Virus record (IMG/VR): IMGVR_UViG_3300008113_000010
Span: 124,001 to 188,000 of that record
Source of the DNA: a virus
Strand: one strand, 5' to 3'
DNA: 64,000 nucleotides
Both the position numbers and the translations under genes were made by a program. The stretch's first letter is position 1. Each line of letters opens with the position of its first letter. Shown piece after piece: positions 9,267-17,549 of the stretch. The notes under the pieces are model-generated. The model did not search any database. It had not been told where the DNA came from and was given only the letters and a program-made list of their open reading frames with translations.

Positions 9267-9620
9267 ATGACACAATTAATTTTATGGATGATAATGACTT
9301 ATGGAATAAGCAACATCTTGGTTTATGGGAGCATTTTCAACGGACCGAGAAATAAAATAAACAAATTGGCGGCAAGCGAGCATACACTATTCAATGGATT
9401 TTGGGTTTTCTTATCCGATATGTTGAAATGTATGATGTGCACACCAACTTGGGTTGGATTTTTCTTCGGAATTTTCTTATATTCACCAGTTCATACTATA
9501 CTTGAAGTATCACCATTTGTATCGTGGTTTTTTGATGGGATGTTGGCTTCTGGTTCTGTATGGGCAATTAATTCAATAATCGAGTGGTTTGAACAAAATA
9601 GACCACAACAAAACAATTAA
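9267..9620 (+). CDS. Membrane protein, DUF1360-like
   Basis: 117 residues with three hydrophobic segments (about 3-22, 58-76 and 84-106). The motif LKCMMCTPTWVGFF (residues 53-66) resembles the CxxC...W.G signature of the small DUF1360 membrane family found in phages and Gram-positive bacteria. A holin-like role has been suggested for similar proteins, but nothing here proves it, and the lysis block lies 6 kb away. Confidence 0.6.
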   Translation: MTQLILWMIMTYGISNILVYGSIFNGPRNKINKLAASEHTLFNGFWVFLSDMLKCMMCTPTWVGFFFGIFLYSPVHTILEVSPFVSWFFDGMLASGSVWAINSIIEWFEQNRPQQNN

Positions 9621-9623
9621 AAA

Positions 9624-9809
9624 ATGGGAACGTCAAAAAAAAGAGGTGGAGCAAAGGCTCACAGAAAAAGAGTTCAATCAAGAAACACTCAAATCAATGC
9701 ACAAAAAAATGTTATGCAAAAATTGTTTGAGGAACAAATGAAACTACAGATAGAGGAAATGAAGAAGAAAGATGCTCAAACATCAGGTCTAACAACAACA
9801 CCTCAATAA
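9624..9809 (+). CDS. Small very basic protein
   Basis: 61 residues. The N-terminal third is dense in Lys/Arg (KKRGGAKAHRKRVQSR), followed by a Gln/Glu/Lys helix that may be coiled coil. No known family. It lies 3 bases after the DUF1360-like gene and 2 bases before the SbcC-like gene. The composition suggests nucleic-acid binding, but this is inference. Confidence 0.6.
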   Translation: MGTSKKRGGAKAHRKRVQSRNTQINAQKNVMQKLFEEQMKLQIEEMKKKDAQTSGLTTTPQ

Positions 9810-9811
9810 TA

Positions 9812-12190
9812 ATGAAATGGGATTTGTTCAATCCAAAACCAGAATTTAACTACAAAGAGATGTCACACAAACTCGATACTTCAGCTTTGGATAACCCTTA
9901 CATTCAAGTGATTTGGGAAGACTCTTCTGAAAATTTTACACAAGAAAGAATCAAGTCTGTTAAGCAATACTTCATGAAGAAGTATGCCTCAACAAACGTA
10001 AATGTAATTACCAAAGTAAAAACAACAGACGATACCCAGCAAACTATAGATGTTACCATGAATATCATGGACCAAAACTATCTCAGAGAGTTGGTCAGAA
10101 ATTTCTTGGAATCTAAAAACCAACATCAGTATTTTGACCAAGTCATGAATATCGACTTAGCGGTTGAAAATAGAATGTTGATAAATGAGGTCGAAGTAAC
10201 CCCCTTCAAGAGATGGTATATCAAAAAGATAGAGTTTAGTAACTTTCTTTCTTACGGGGAAAATCAAGTAATTGATTTTGACAAGTGTAATGGTATCACA
10301 GTAGTTGAATCTGACCCACCAAACTTTGGAGGAAAAACTGTATTGACGGTAGATTTATTATTGTTCTTATTCTTTAACTCAACAACCAAAACACAGAAAG
10401 CAGAGGAAATCTTTAACCGTTTTTCTGACAAAAACAAAGTAACCGTTAGAGGTGAAATTGTTATTGATGGTGAGGAATATGTTATTGCAAGACAAATTGA
10501 AAGAAAAAAGGCTAAGTCAGGAGAATGGAATGTTAAAACTGAATTGGAGTTTTTCAAAAAACTCGCTGATGGACAACTTCAAAACTTCACTGGTGAACAA
10601 AGGAGAGAGACTGAGGACTTCATCAAAAAATCGATAGGTAATATCGATGACTTTTTGATGACCATTGTGACTACCGCTTCGAATTTAGAGGATTTATTGG
10701 AGGCAAAGCCAACAGCACGTGGACAAGTGTTGAGTAGATTTTTGGGGCTCGAATTCCTGAAGAAAAAAGAAGAAACAGGTAAAGAAATTTATTCTGACTT
10801 TTCTAAAGGTATGTTGTCCAATGTATATAATACTGAAACTTTGAAGCAAAACAATTCAGAGTCAAATGAAGAAATAAAAGTTCTCGACAGTCAAATTATC
10901 GATTCTCAGGAAAAAATGAAAGATGTTGATAACAGGCTTCAAAAGGGTCAAGATTATAAAGAAAATCTTCTTAAATCCAAGCATAACGACATAGACCAAG
11001 AACTTGTTAGACTAAATCCAAATACTCTCAAGACAGAAATAGAAAACTTCAAAAATTCATCTAAGTCGATTCAAACTCAAATAAACGAAGTTAAGATTAT
11101 TGAGCCCAAAGAGTTCTATCATGAAGACCAACACGACGCGGTGAAAGATGTAATCAAATCGAGAAATGGTGAGTTGGTGTTAGCAGAAAATAAAGTTGAA
11201 GAAATACAAGAATTGATAGAAAAGTATGGGGATGGAATCCAGTGCGAGCACTGCGGAATCAAATTAATGGAGGCATCCCTAACAAAGAAAAAAATAGAAC
11301 AGTTAGAAGGATATAAAAAACTTGTCAGGGAATTCAGAAAAGAAATCGGAGATTTAGAAAAAAAAGAACAGTCTTTCACCCAACTGAAAAAAGACTTTGA
11401 TGAGTATGAAAGAAACAAACTCATAAAAGAAAAGTATGAATTGTCTTTGGAGTCTACGAAACTTAAACTCGAGCAAGCTCAAGACAAACTGACAAGATAT
11501 GAAGAAGTTCAAGATAAGATTAAAAAGAACAATGATATTGATGCTCAGTTAGTGAAGGCGGGAATGAGGATAGACGATTTAATTAATGAGAAGAGAGATT
11601 ACGAAAGAACTATAACATCTAACCAACTTCAAATAAAAAACCTCAAACAACAAATCGATAAGAATCTCGAAATGATTCAAACAATTACCGAGGAGTTTGA
11701 AAGGGAAAAAATATATAAGATATATTTGGAGGTATTTGGTAAAAATGGTATCTCGAAAATTATAATGAAGACGATGATGCCGTTAATCAATCAAGAACTT
11801 CAAAGACTCCTCATGGATTCTTGTTATTTCAATCTTGAAATAAGAATTAACGATAAAAATGAGGTAGAATTCATGATGATTGATAATTCAACTGGAATCG
11901 AAAAACCAATGACATCAGGGTCTGGTTATGAAAGAACGATAGCTGCTATGGCACTAAGAGCCGTGTTGTCAAAAGTGTGTTCATTACCAAAACCAAACAT
12001 TATTGTATGGGACGAAGTTTTTGGTAAGATTTCAAACGAAAACTTAGAAATGGTAGGGGAGTTTTTTTCTAAGATGAGAGAATACTTCGAGAAGATTTTT
12101 GTTATCACGCACAATCCTTTGGTAAACAATTGGGCTAATAATGTGGTTAGAATTTCAAAAACGGAAAATATTTCTAAAGTTTCTCAATAA
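9812..12190 (+). CDS. SbcC / gp46-type recombination ATPase
   Basis: 792 residues. The ABC/SMC ATPase starts only at about residue 134 (KKIEFSNFLSYGENQVIDF), after an N-terminal extension of about 130 residues not expected in gp46. The P-loop region is VESDPPNFGGKTVL near 165-178; the usual first Gly of Walker A is not in place. A long coiled coil carries a zinc hook C-E-H-C near residue 477. The signature SGSGYER is near 700 and Walker B IIVWDEVFG near 730. With the SbcD-like protein it forms the Rad50/Mre11-type end-processing complex used in phage recombination-dependent replication. Confidence 0.87.
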   Translation: MKWDLFNPKPEFNYKEMSHKLDTSALDNPYIQVIWEDSSENFTQERIKSVKQYFMKKYASTNVNVITKVKTTDDTQQTIDVTMNIMDQNYLRELVRNFLESKNQHQYFDQVMNIDLAVENRMLINEVEVTPFKRWYIKKIEFSNFLSYGENQVIDFDKCNGITVVESDPPNFGGKTVLTVDLLLFLFFNSTTKTQKAEEIFNRFSDKNKVTVRGEIVIDGEEYVIARQIERKKAKSGEWNVKTELEFFKKLADGQLQNFTGEQRRETEDFIKKSIGNIDDFLMTIVTTASNLEDLLEAKPTARGQVLSRFLGLEFLKKKEETGKEIYSDFSKGMLSNVYNTETLKQNNSESNEEIKVLDSQIIDSQEKMKDVDNRLQKGQDYKENLLKSKHNDIDQELVRLNPNTLKTEIENFKNSSKSIQTQINEVKIIEPKEFYHEDQHDAVKDVIKSRNGELVLAENKVEEIQELIEKYGDGIQCEHCGIKLMEASLTKKKIEQLEGYKKLVREFRKEIGDLEKKEQSFTQLKKDFDEYERNKLIKEKYELSLESTKLKLEQAQDKLTRYEEVQDKIKKNNDIDAQLVKAGMRIDDLINEKRDYERTITSNQLQIKNLKQQIDKNLEMIQTITEEFEREKIYKIYLEVFGKNGISKIIMKTMMPLINQELQRLLMDSCYFNLEIRINDKNEVEFMMIDNSTGIEKPMTSGSGYERTIAAMALRAVLSKVCSLPKPNIIVWDEVFGKISNENLEMVGEFFSKMREYFEKIFVITHNPLVNNWANNVVRISKTENISKVSQ

Positions 12191-12196
12191 AAGCCA

Positions 12197-12204
12197 TACA
12201 TTTG
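12197..12204 (+). promoter_or_regulatory. Promoter -7 element
   Basis: TACATTTG matches TAnnTTTG and ends 4 bases before the ATG at 12209. No clear TTTG is found at the upstream position, so strength is uncertain. Confidence 0.5.
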
Positions 12205-12208
12205 CGAT

Positions 12209-12727
12209 ATGGAAAGACAAGGTCACGGTTTTGATTACCAAAGACAACTCTGTGAAAGATATAACCTATCTTCAGATGATAACTACACGGGTATTTGGGA
12301 TGCCTATCGTCAAGATGGAACCCCATGTGTAGTTAAAACCTTCAAACAAAATTCGGAAATTCCCTTGGCCGATATATTCAATAATGTATCGAGAGATAAA
12401 GACTTCTATTTAATGTATGGTGTTTGGAAAGGTAAAAAATCAAACATTGTTGAAGAAAAAGTTATATTAGTAGACGTTGAAAAATGGAAAGAGTTATTCA
12501 CTTGGGAACACTTCGAAGAACTTAAACATTGGATTAAAAATGTTGTTTCCAATAGTTATGACTACGATACCACTTGGAAGTCTGAAGTAAAAGAGTGGAA
12601 AGAAAAGTGGGGTGAAGAAAGAATCGTTCAACCTAGATTCAAAAGAGACCATAAAACCCAACGTAGAATACAATCTGCGGTTTCTTACAAAAACTTGGAA
12701 ACTTTTTTAGATTATGTCAAAAAGTAA
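12209..12727 (+). CDS. Possible type II restriction endonuclease-like protein
   Basis: 172 residues. A segment YTGIWDAYRQDG (26-37) followed by VVKTFK (41-46) is spaced like the D ... xxK catalytic core of PD-(D/E)XK restriction enzymes. DFYLMYGVWKGKK (65-77) resembles the strand after the core in some viral restriction endonucleases. The expected Glu before Lys is not evident. The gene overlaps the following adenine methyltransferase by 14 bases, which suits a restriction-modification pair. Assignment is tentative; it could be another small nuclease or a non-catalytic protein. Confidence 0.45.
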   Translation: MERQGHGFDYQRQLCERYNLSSDDNYTGIWDAYRQDGTPCVVKTFKQNSEIPLADIFNNVSRDKDFYLMYGVWKGKKSNIVEEKVILVDVEKWKELFTWEHFEELKHWIKNVVSNSYDYDTTWKSEVKEWKEKWGEERIVQPRFKRDHKTQRRIQSAVSYKNLETFLDYVKK

Positions 12728-13484
12728 GTATGGTTTAGACCAATTTTATACAAAATCTGAGGTCGCTCGAAGGTGTTTAGAGACTCTGAATCTAACTGAT
12801 TATGATACAATCATAGAGCCATCGGCAGGAGAGGGTGTTTTTTTTCATTTGGCGGAACACCAAGACAAAATAGCCTACGACATTGAACCTAAGTCTGATG
12901 ATATAGAACAATGTAATTTTTTGACTAAGGATTTAAGTTTCTTGGGGAATCGTAAAGTGCTTTTCTTTGGTAATCCTCCATTTGGGAGAAATTCAAGTCT
13001 TGCATTAAAATTTATAAAAAAGTGTTGTCTTCACGCAGACACAATCGCATTCATATTACCCAAAGGTTTCAAAAAAAGGTCAATGATTGACAAGATTCCT
13101 CTCAACTTTGAGGTTTCATTAATTCAGGATTTAACTGAGGATATTTTTACGTTCGAAGGAAAAGATTTCATGGTCCCATGTGTTTGGGTTATCTTGAAAA
13201 AAACCGAAGTTCTTAGAGAGAAAGAAATAAAACTTTCTCCCACAAAATTTACTTTCACCACAAAACAACATGCGAATTTAGCAATCAGAAGAGTTGGTAT
13301 CAATGCTGGAGATGTTTTCACTGATACAGATGTATCAATTACTTCACATTATTTTCTTAGAGTCGAAGACCCTCAAACAGCTCAACGTTTAATATCACAA
13401 ATTCAATTTAGTTCAGGTGATACTACAGGTCCAAGAAGTATACCCAAAAATGAACTTATTATTAAGTTGGACCAAATTTTGTAA
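12714..13484 (+). CDS. N6-adenine DNA methyltransferase
   Basis: 256 residues. SAM-binding motif I IEPSAGEGVF lies at 34-43 and catalytic motif IV NPPFGRNS at 87-94, the signature of N6-adenine methyltransferases. The protein has no evident target-recognition domain beyond about 100 C-terminal residues. It begins within the preceding gene, implying coupling, and may protect phage DNA from that gene's product or from host restriction. The recognition sequence cannot be read from the protein. Confidence 0.82.
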   Translation: MSKSKYGLDQFYTKSEVARRCLETLNLTDYDTIIEPSAGEGVFFHLAEHQDKIAYDIEPKSDDIEQCNFLTKDLSFLGNRKVLFFGNPPFGRNSSLALKFIKKCCLHADTIAFILPKGFKKRSMIDKIPLNFEVSLIQDLTEDIFTFEGKDFMVPCVWVILKKTEVLREKEIKLSPTKFTFTTKQHANLAIRRVGINAGDVFTDTDVSITSHYFLRVEDPQTAQRLISQIQFSSGDTTGPRSIPKNELIIKLDQIL

Positions 13485-13508
13485 TTGTAAAAATATTCAG
13501 TATCATTG
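13478..13508 (+). promoter_or_regulatory. Bacteroidetes-type promoter
   Basis: TTTG (13478-13481), 19 bases, TATCATTG (13501-13508; one mismatch to TAnnTTTG). ATG 13513 follows after 4 bases. This decides the start of the next gene against a longer upstream reading. Confidence 0.6.
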
Positions 13509-13512
13509 CAGC

Positions 13513-13989
13513 ATGCAAATTTTCTTACCATATTCCGATATGAGAAAATCTCTTAAATCCCTCGACAACAAACGTCTCGGTAAACAAAGAGTTGAAACTT
13601 ATCAAATAATATCAGCAATCACCCGTAGGCCTAAGTTAGATGGAACACCATACAAAGGTTGGTTAAACCATCCTTGCACGGTTATGTGGAGAGACTATGT
13701 CCCTGCGTTGAAATTGTATATGAATTATTCAATTGCAGAATGGATTTGTCGAGGATTCAAGAATACGATGAGTTTTGAACAATACATTGAGAATGATGTT
13801 ATTATACCACCATTCATTGGAAACGAAAGATTTCATTCATCTCACCGTGCCAATCTTTTGAAAAAAGAACCTGAATTTTATCAAAAATATGGGTGGTCCG
13901 AAGACCCTTCAGACCCTTACGTATGGTTGGATAATGAAGGTAAATGGTATGAACAACATTCAGGAAAAAAAGGAAGAGTATATCTATGA
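13513..13989 (+). CDS. MSMEG_6728-like / pyrimidine-dimer glycosylase-related protein
   Basis: 158 residues. The opening LPYSDMRKSLKSLDNKRLGK (4-23) followed by QRVE, GWLNHPCTVMWRDY and EWICRGFKNT matches my recollection of the MSMEG_6728-type family that is grouped with endonuclease V-like pyrimidine-dimer glycosylases. T4 DenV itself is a different, short sequence. The frame is open upstream to 13417, but the promoter places the start at 13513. The stop overlaps the next gene (ATGA). A DNA-repair role is plausible but unproven. Confidence 0.6.
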   Translation: MQIFLPYSDMRKSLKSLDNKRLGKQRVETYQIISAITRRPKLDGTPYKGWLNHPCTVMWRDYVPALKLYMNYSIAEWICRGFKNTMSFEQYIENDVIIPPFIGNERFHSSHRANLLKKEPEFYQKYGWSEDPSDPYVWLDNEGKWYEQHSGKKGRVYL

Positions 13990-14525
13990 AACATTTAACA
14001 TTCAAGAAAATAGGGGTTGAACATCACCCAATCAAAGTTTGGAAAACTGACTTAGTTACAGAAGTTGCTATTTATCAAGGCGAACGAGGTCAAAACCCCG
14101 AGCTTGATTTTGTGGTTAAGTATAAAGAAGAGGGAAAAAGGTTGAGAACCCCATCTCACACACATTGGATAGTTGACTTATTGGTTAAAGGGTCTCATAG
14201 TTCAGTTTTCAAAATGAACTATCTATATAGTTTTGTTAATGACCTCATAAAAATCTACGATGAGTCCGAAAAGTTCTCATCTATTCAAGAAAGAAATACA
14301 TACGATTTGAAACACCCACAAGTTATGGGTAATAAACACTCTCAACTTAGGGGTCATGGGTATTATACAGTTGAAACAATTACAGCATTTGTTGAACTTT
14401 TTTCAAAGTGTGAAAAACAATCAGATGATGCTTTTATGTTTCGCGGGCTACTTACTTTGGTAAAAGAGTATTGTGAAGGAAAAAAAGATTTTTATCAAAT
14501 AGTTGGATTATCCAAGAGAGTTTAA
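13986..14525 (+). CDS. Conserved-looking phage protein of unknown function
   Basis: 179 residues, no membrane span or Cys motif. A segment ELDFVVKYKEEGKRLRTPSH (39-58) has alternating acidic and Lys residues in a strand that could suggest a nuclease core, but no full motif set is seen. The C-terminal half is helical. Start ATG 13986 overlaps the previous stop. Confidence 0.65.
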   Translation: MKHLTFKKIGVEHHPIKVWKTDLVTEVAIYQGERGQNPELDFVVKYKEEGKRLRTPSHTHWIVDLLVKGSHSSVFKMNYLYSFVNDLIKIYDESEKFSSIQERNTYDLKHPQVMGNKHSQLRGHGYYTVETITAFVELFSKCEKQSDDAFMFRGLLTLVKEYCEGKKDFYQIVGLSKRV

Positions 14526-14527
14526 CC

Positions 14528-14535
14528 TATATTTG
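14528..14535 (+). promoter_or_regulatory. Promoter -7 element
   Basis: TATATTTG matches the consensus exactly and ends 4 bases before ATG 14540. Upstream only GTTG (14502-14505) is seen, 22 bases away, so the -33 box is weak. It overlaps the stop of the preceding gene. Confidence 0.55.
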
Positions 14536-14539
14536 CTTT

Positions 14540-15058
14540 ATGAAAAAATACATTTTATCAGTAATTGGTAAATTCGAAAACGAGAAGATGTGTCAAGAGT
14601 TAGCACTATCATTAACCCCTATTGTTGACTCACCTCACATGAAATTCCAACACACAAACGGTATTTTGATATTCCATTTTGCCTCTGAGGTTGAAAAAAG
14701 TGAAATATTTGAATACATCCGTGGAATTCTCTATGGTATAACCGAAGCATTTATTCTGACAGAATTACATGACAATATGACATTGTCTATGCCGAAAGAA
14801 ATAGAAAGTCATCTTTTAGACTTAGAAAATTCAAGTGATGACGTTGAGATGAATATCGACCTTAATAGAATTAAAAGGAATTTAGATTTCATGGACGAAG
14901 AGGAAGATGACGATTTTGTGGCATTACTTTTGGGTGAAAAGAATAACCTGTTTCCTAAACCATCCTTAGACCAAATTTTGGACAAGATGATTGACAAAGG
15001 GTTTGAAAATCTTACAGAGTTCGAAAAAGATATATTAAAGAGTTATAGTAAAAATTAA
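14540..15058 (+). CDS. Acidic protein of unknown function
   Basis: 172 residues. The N-terminal 85 residues look like a small alpha/beta domain; an acidic linker (DEEEDDDF) at about 118-125 leads to a short helical tail. It sits 3 bases before the sigma-factor gene under the same promoter, so it might act with it, but there is no sequence evidence for that. Confidence 0.6.
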   Translation: MKKYILSVIGKFENEKMCQELALSLTPIVDSPHMKFQHTNGILIFHFASEVEKSEIFEYIRGILYGITEAFILTELHDNMTLSMPKEIESHLLDLENSSDDVEMNIDLNRIKRNLDFMDEEEDDDFVALLLGEKNNLFPKPSLDQILDKMIDKGFENLTEFEKDILKSYSKN

Positions 15059-15061
15059 TCT

Positions 15062-15859
15062 ATGAAGGAAAAAAGTGTAATCCCAATTAATCAGGAAGAA
15101 ATTAACGCCTACCTTAAAGAAGTAAGAAAACTTAAGGTAATGACGGTAGAGAGAGAAAGAGAACTTTCTAGAAAAATGTTATCAGGTAGAATCTCAATCC
15201 AAGAGAAGGAAGAAATAAAAAAAGAAATTCTCGAGGGTAACTTAAGGTTTGTGATTACTGTTTCCAAACAATATCAAAACCAAGGGTTAGATTTACCTGA
15301 CCTTATCGCTGAAGGTAATTATGGTCTTATGAAAGCGATTGAGAATTTTGATTGGTCAAAAAATCTTAGATTCATATCATACGCTGTGTGGTGGATTAGA
15401 CAATCCATACTTCAATCCTTGAATGAAAATGCTAGAACAATTCGACTACCAGTAAATGTGGTTCAAGAACTACATAAGGCGAAAAAAGAACTTGACAAGG
15501 TGGGGACTGAACTTCCTGAGAAGTTTCTCAACCTACCATCTATTGTGAACTTGGATAGCCCACTTAACGAAGAGGGAGATACGCTTTTGGATGTTGTTCC
15601 AAATCCAAATGCTGAAAGTGCGGACTCAGGACTTTCTTCAGAGCAAACACTTAAAGATAAATTACTTTCACTTCTCGATGTTCTCGATGAAAGAGAAAAG
15701 GTAATCATCCAAGATTATTTCGGGTTATCTGGCTCAACAAGAACATTAGAAGATATTGGTAATGACTTTGATTTAACTAAGGAAAGGGTTAGACAAATCA
15801 AAGAAAAAGCCCTCAGAAAACTTAGGAATGAAACGGGTAGTTTGTTCGACTACATGTAA
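15062..15859 (+). CDS. RpoD-family RNA polymerase sigma factor
   Basis: 265 residues. Region 1.2 (EEINAYLKEVRKL) is followed by region 2 with NLRFVITVSKQYQNQGLD, DLIAEGNYGLMKA and FISYAVWWIRQSI, near residues 50-120, containing the -10 recognition helix. A short acidic finger lies near 160-180. Region 4.2 (TLEDIGNDFDLTKERVRQIK) lies near 230-250. The length is close to the short primary sigma of Bacteroidetes. It should direct RNA polymerase to phage or host-type promoters. The consensus host-type promoters in this window fit such a factor. A hairpin terminator follows. Confidence 0.9.
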   Translation: MKEKSVIPINQEEINAYLKEVRKLKVMTVERERELSRKMLSGRISIQEKEEIKKEILEGNLRFVITVSKQYQNQGLDLPDLIAEGNYGLMKAIENFDWSKNLRFISYAVWWIRQSILQSLNENARTIRLPVNVVQELHKAKKELDKVGTELPEKFLNLPSIVNLDSPLNEEGDTLLDVVPNPNAESADSGLSSEQTLKDKLLSLLDVLDEREKVIIQDYFGLSGSTRTLEDIGNDFDLTKERVRQIKEKALRKLRNETGSLFDYM

Positions 15860-15870
15860 TTAAAGGTAAA

Positions 15871-15903
15871 GGGTGTATTTATTAGATACACCTTTTATAT
15901 TTT
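15871..15903 (+). terminator. Rho-independent terminator after sigma gene
   Basis: GGGTGTAT (15871-15878) pairs with ATACACCT (15885-15892), flanked by A/T pairs, then a T-rich run. It ends the 14540-15859 unit. Confidence 0.75.
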
Positions 15904-15950
15904 TATGATATTAAAATTATAAATCTAAGTTGTATTAAAATTATAAAATT

Positions 15951-16232
15951 ATGAAAAAATTTATTCAAAACAATTTCACAGTTATCGTATTGGTAATTGC
16001 GGTATTAACCTTTTTTAAGGGATGTGGAGATTCAAGAGATTTAAGTAGGATTAAATCAGAAATAAGAGCAATAAAAGATTCAACTTATACTAAAACCGAG
16101 TTGAATAAGGAACTTAAGATTTCAGGTCTTGAGGCTGAAAAAAGAATGATTCAAGCGACAGATAGAAAACTTCTTGATGTAAGAAGACAAACTGAAATCG
16201 AAGAAGAAATAAAAAAATTAAATAAAAAATAA
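15951..16232 (+). CDS. Small membrane-anchored coiled-coil protein
   Basis: 93 residues. An N-terminal hydrophobic helix (about 9-24) ends at KGCGDS, then a charged coiled coil to the C-terminus. The Cys after the helix might be a lipobox-like site but the context is not canonical. It opens the lysis block and overlaps the next gene by one base. The shape suits a spanin- or holin-associated protein; this is inference. Upstream, 15908-15945 has two AT-rich near-repeats (ATTAAAATTATAAA) with no clear promoter. Confidence 0.55.
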   Translation: MKKFIQNNFTVIVLVIAVLTFFKGCGDSRDLSRIKSEIRAIKDSTYTKTELNKELKISGLEAEKRMIQATDRKLLDVRRQTEIEEEIKKLNKK

Positions 16233-16951
16233 TGAACTGGATACAAAAAAACTTTAAAACCCTAATATACGTTGCCTTCTTGGTTCCGATTATTACGGTT
16301 GCTATTGTTTCCATTTCTCACGTAACAACTTGGTATGGTATTTCTAATCCATTGAGTTGGTCGATATATCTTTCAATAGGGATTGAAATCGCTGCTTTAT
16401 CAGCGTTAGCCGCAATTGCGGCTCAAATGGGTAAAAAAGTATATTTCCCATTCATCATTGTTACGTTGATACAATTCATTGGAAACATATTTTTTGCATA
16501 TCAATATATTGATATAAACAGCGAATCTTTCAAAGATTGGGTTGATATGGTTGACCCCATCGTTTCATTTTTAGGTGTAGAATCTGGTGACCTCGTTGGA
16601 CACAAAAGATTCTTGGCTTTGTTCGCAGGTGGTATGTTACCATTGATATCCTTATCGTTCCTACACATGCTTGTGAAATTCGAAGAGGAAGAAAAAAGAA
16701 AACTACCGGTCAATAATTTCGACTTGGATATAGAAGAATTGAGTAAACAAGCTGGACTGAAAGAGGCCGAAATCGAAAAAGAAAAATTCACTCCAACTGA
16801 AGATGAATTAAAAAAACTTGAAGAAGAACTGAGGAAACTAAATGAACAAAAGTTTGGAAACCTACAAGAACCAATTGTTTATGATGAAACACCCTCAGTT
16901 AAAGAAACTAATAATAAAAAGGTATTGAGTTATTTGAGAAGAGATGCTTAA
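16232..16951 (+). CDS. Four-span membrane protein with cytoplasmic coiled coil
   Basis: 239 residues. Hydrophobic segments lie at about 8-30, 43-66, 70-90 and 127-148, followed by an acidic Lys/Glu-rich tail with heptad character. The topology suggests an inner-membrane protein with a long cytoplasmic tail. It lies between a small membrane protein and the amidase, overlapping the latter by 8 bases, so a holin-type or lysis-control role is possible, though it is larger than most holins. Confidence 0.6.
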   Translation: MNWIQKNFKTLIYVAFLVPIITVAIVSISHVTTWYGISNPLSWSIYLSIGIEIAALSALAAIAAQMGKKVYFPFIIVTLIQFIGNIFFAYQYIDINSESFKDWVDMVDPIVSFLGVESGDLVGHKRFLALFAGGMLPLISLSFLHMLVKFEEEEKRKLPVNNFDLDIEELSKQAGLKEAEIEKEKFTPTEDELKKLEEELRKLNEQKFGNLQEPIVYDETPSVKETNNKKVLSYLRRDA

Positions 16952-17549
16952 AATCCAAAAATACGGAAACTTCAAACCGATTGGGAAACAAAAGAAAAAA
17001 AATCAAATAATATTATGTCATACTTCAAGGGAGGTCGGGGAATTCCTGGTCTCCCTTAAATTTAGATATAATGGACAATATGATAAAATCCCAAACTACG
17101 TTGTAACAAGAAAGGGTGAGGTTTTACAACTTCTACCAGAGTTAGGTCATTCGAACATATTTCCTAAGGAACAAATCAATAAGAACTCAGTCATAATATG
17201 TCTTGAGAACCTTGGATGGTTGGAAAAGAAACCATTAACCAATCATTATATTAACTGGATTGGAAGTATTTATAATGACAAGGTTTATGAAAAAAAATGG
17301 AGAGACTACTTTTTTTGGCAACCTTACACTGACATTCAAATGGAATCAACAGCTGAACTGTGTAAAATGCTAGGAGAGTCGCTTAACATAAAACTGAGGT
17401 CAATAGGTCATAACACAAAAATCGATGGGATTACTGATTGGGAGGGAATAATTTCAAGGAGTAATATCGACACAATGTATACGGACCTAAATCCTTCATT
17501 TCAATTCGAGACCTTACAAAAATATTTTGAAAATGAACAATATGCTTAA
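16944..17549 (+). CDS. N-acetylmuramoyl-L-alanine amidase (endolysin)
   Basis: 201 residues of Amidase_2 type. The first zinc ligand is H26 in ILCHTSRE, followed by YVVTRKGEVLQLLPE (57-71), the conserved strand SVIICLENLGW (88-98), and the second zinc His at about H156 in IGHNTKIDG. It cleaves the amide between muramic acid and L-Ala in peptidoglycan. No signal peptide is present, so release needs a holin, consistent with the two preceding membrane genes. Confidence 0.82.
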   Translation: MLKIQKYGNFKPIGKQKKKNQIILCHTSREVGEFLVSLKFRYNGQYDKIPNYVVTRKGEVLQLLPELGHSNIFPKEQINKNSVIICLENLGWLEKKPLTNHYINWIGSIYNDKVYEKKWRDYFFWQPYTDIQMESTAELCKMLGESLNIKLRSIGHNTKIDGITDWEGIISRSNIDTMYTDLNPSFQFETLQKYFENEQYA

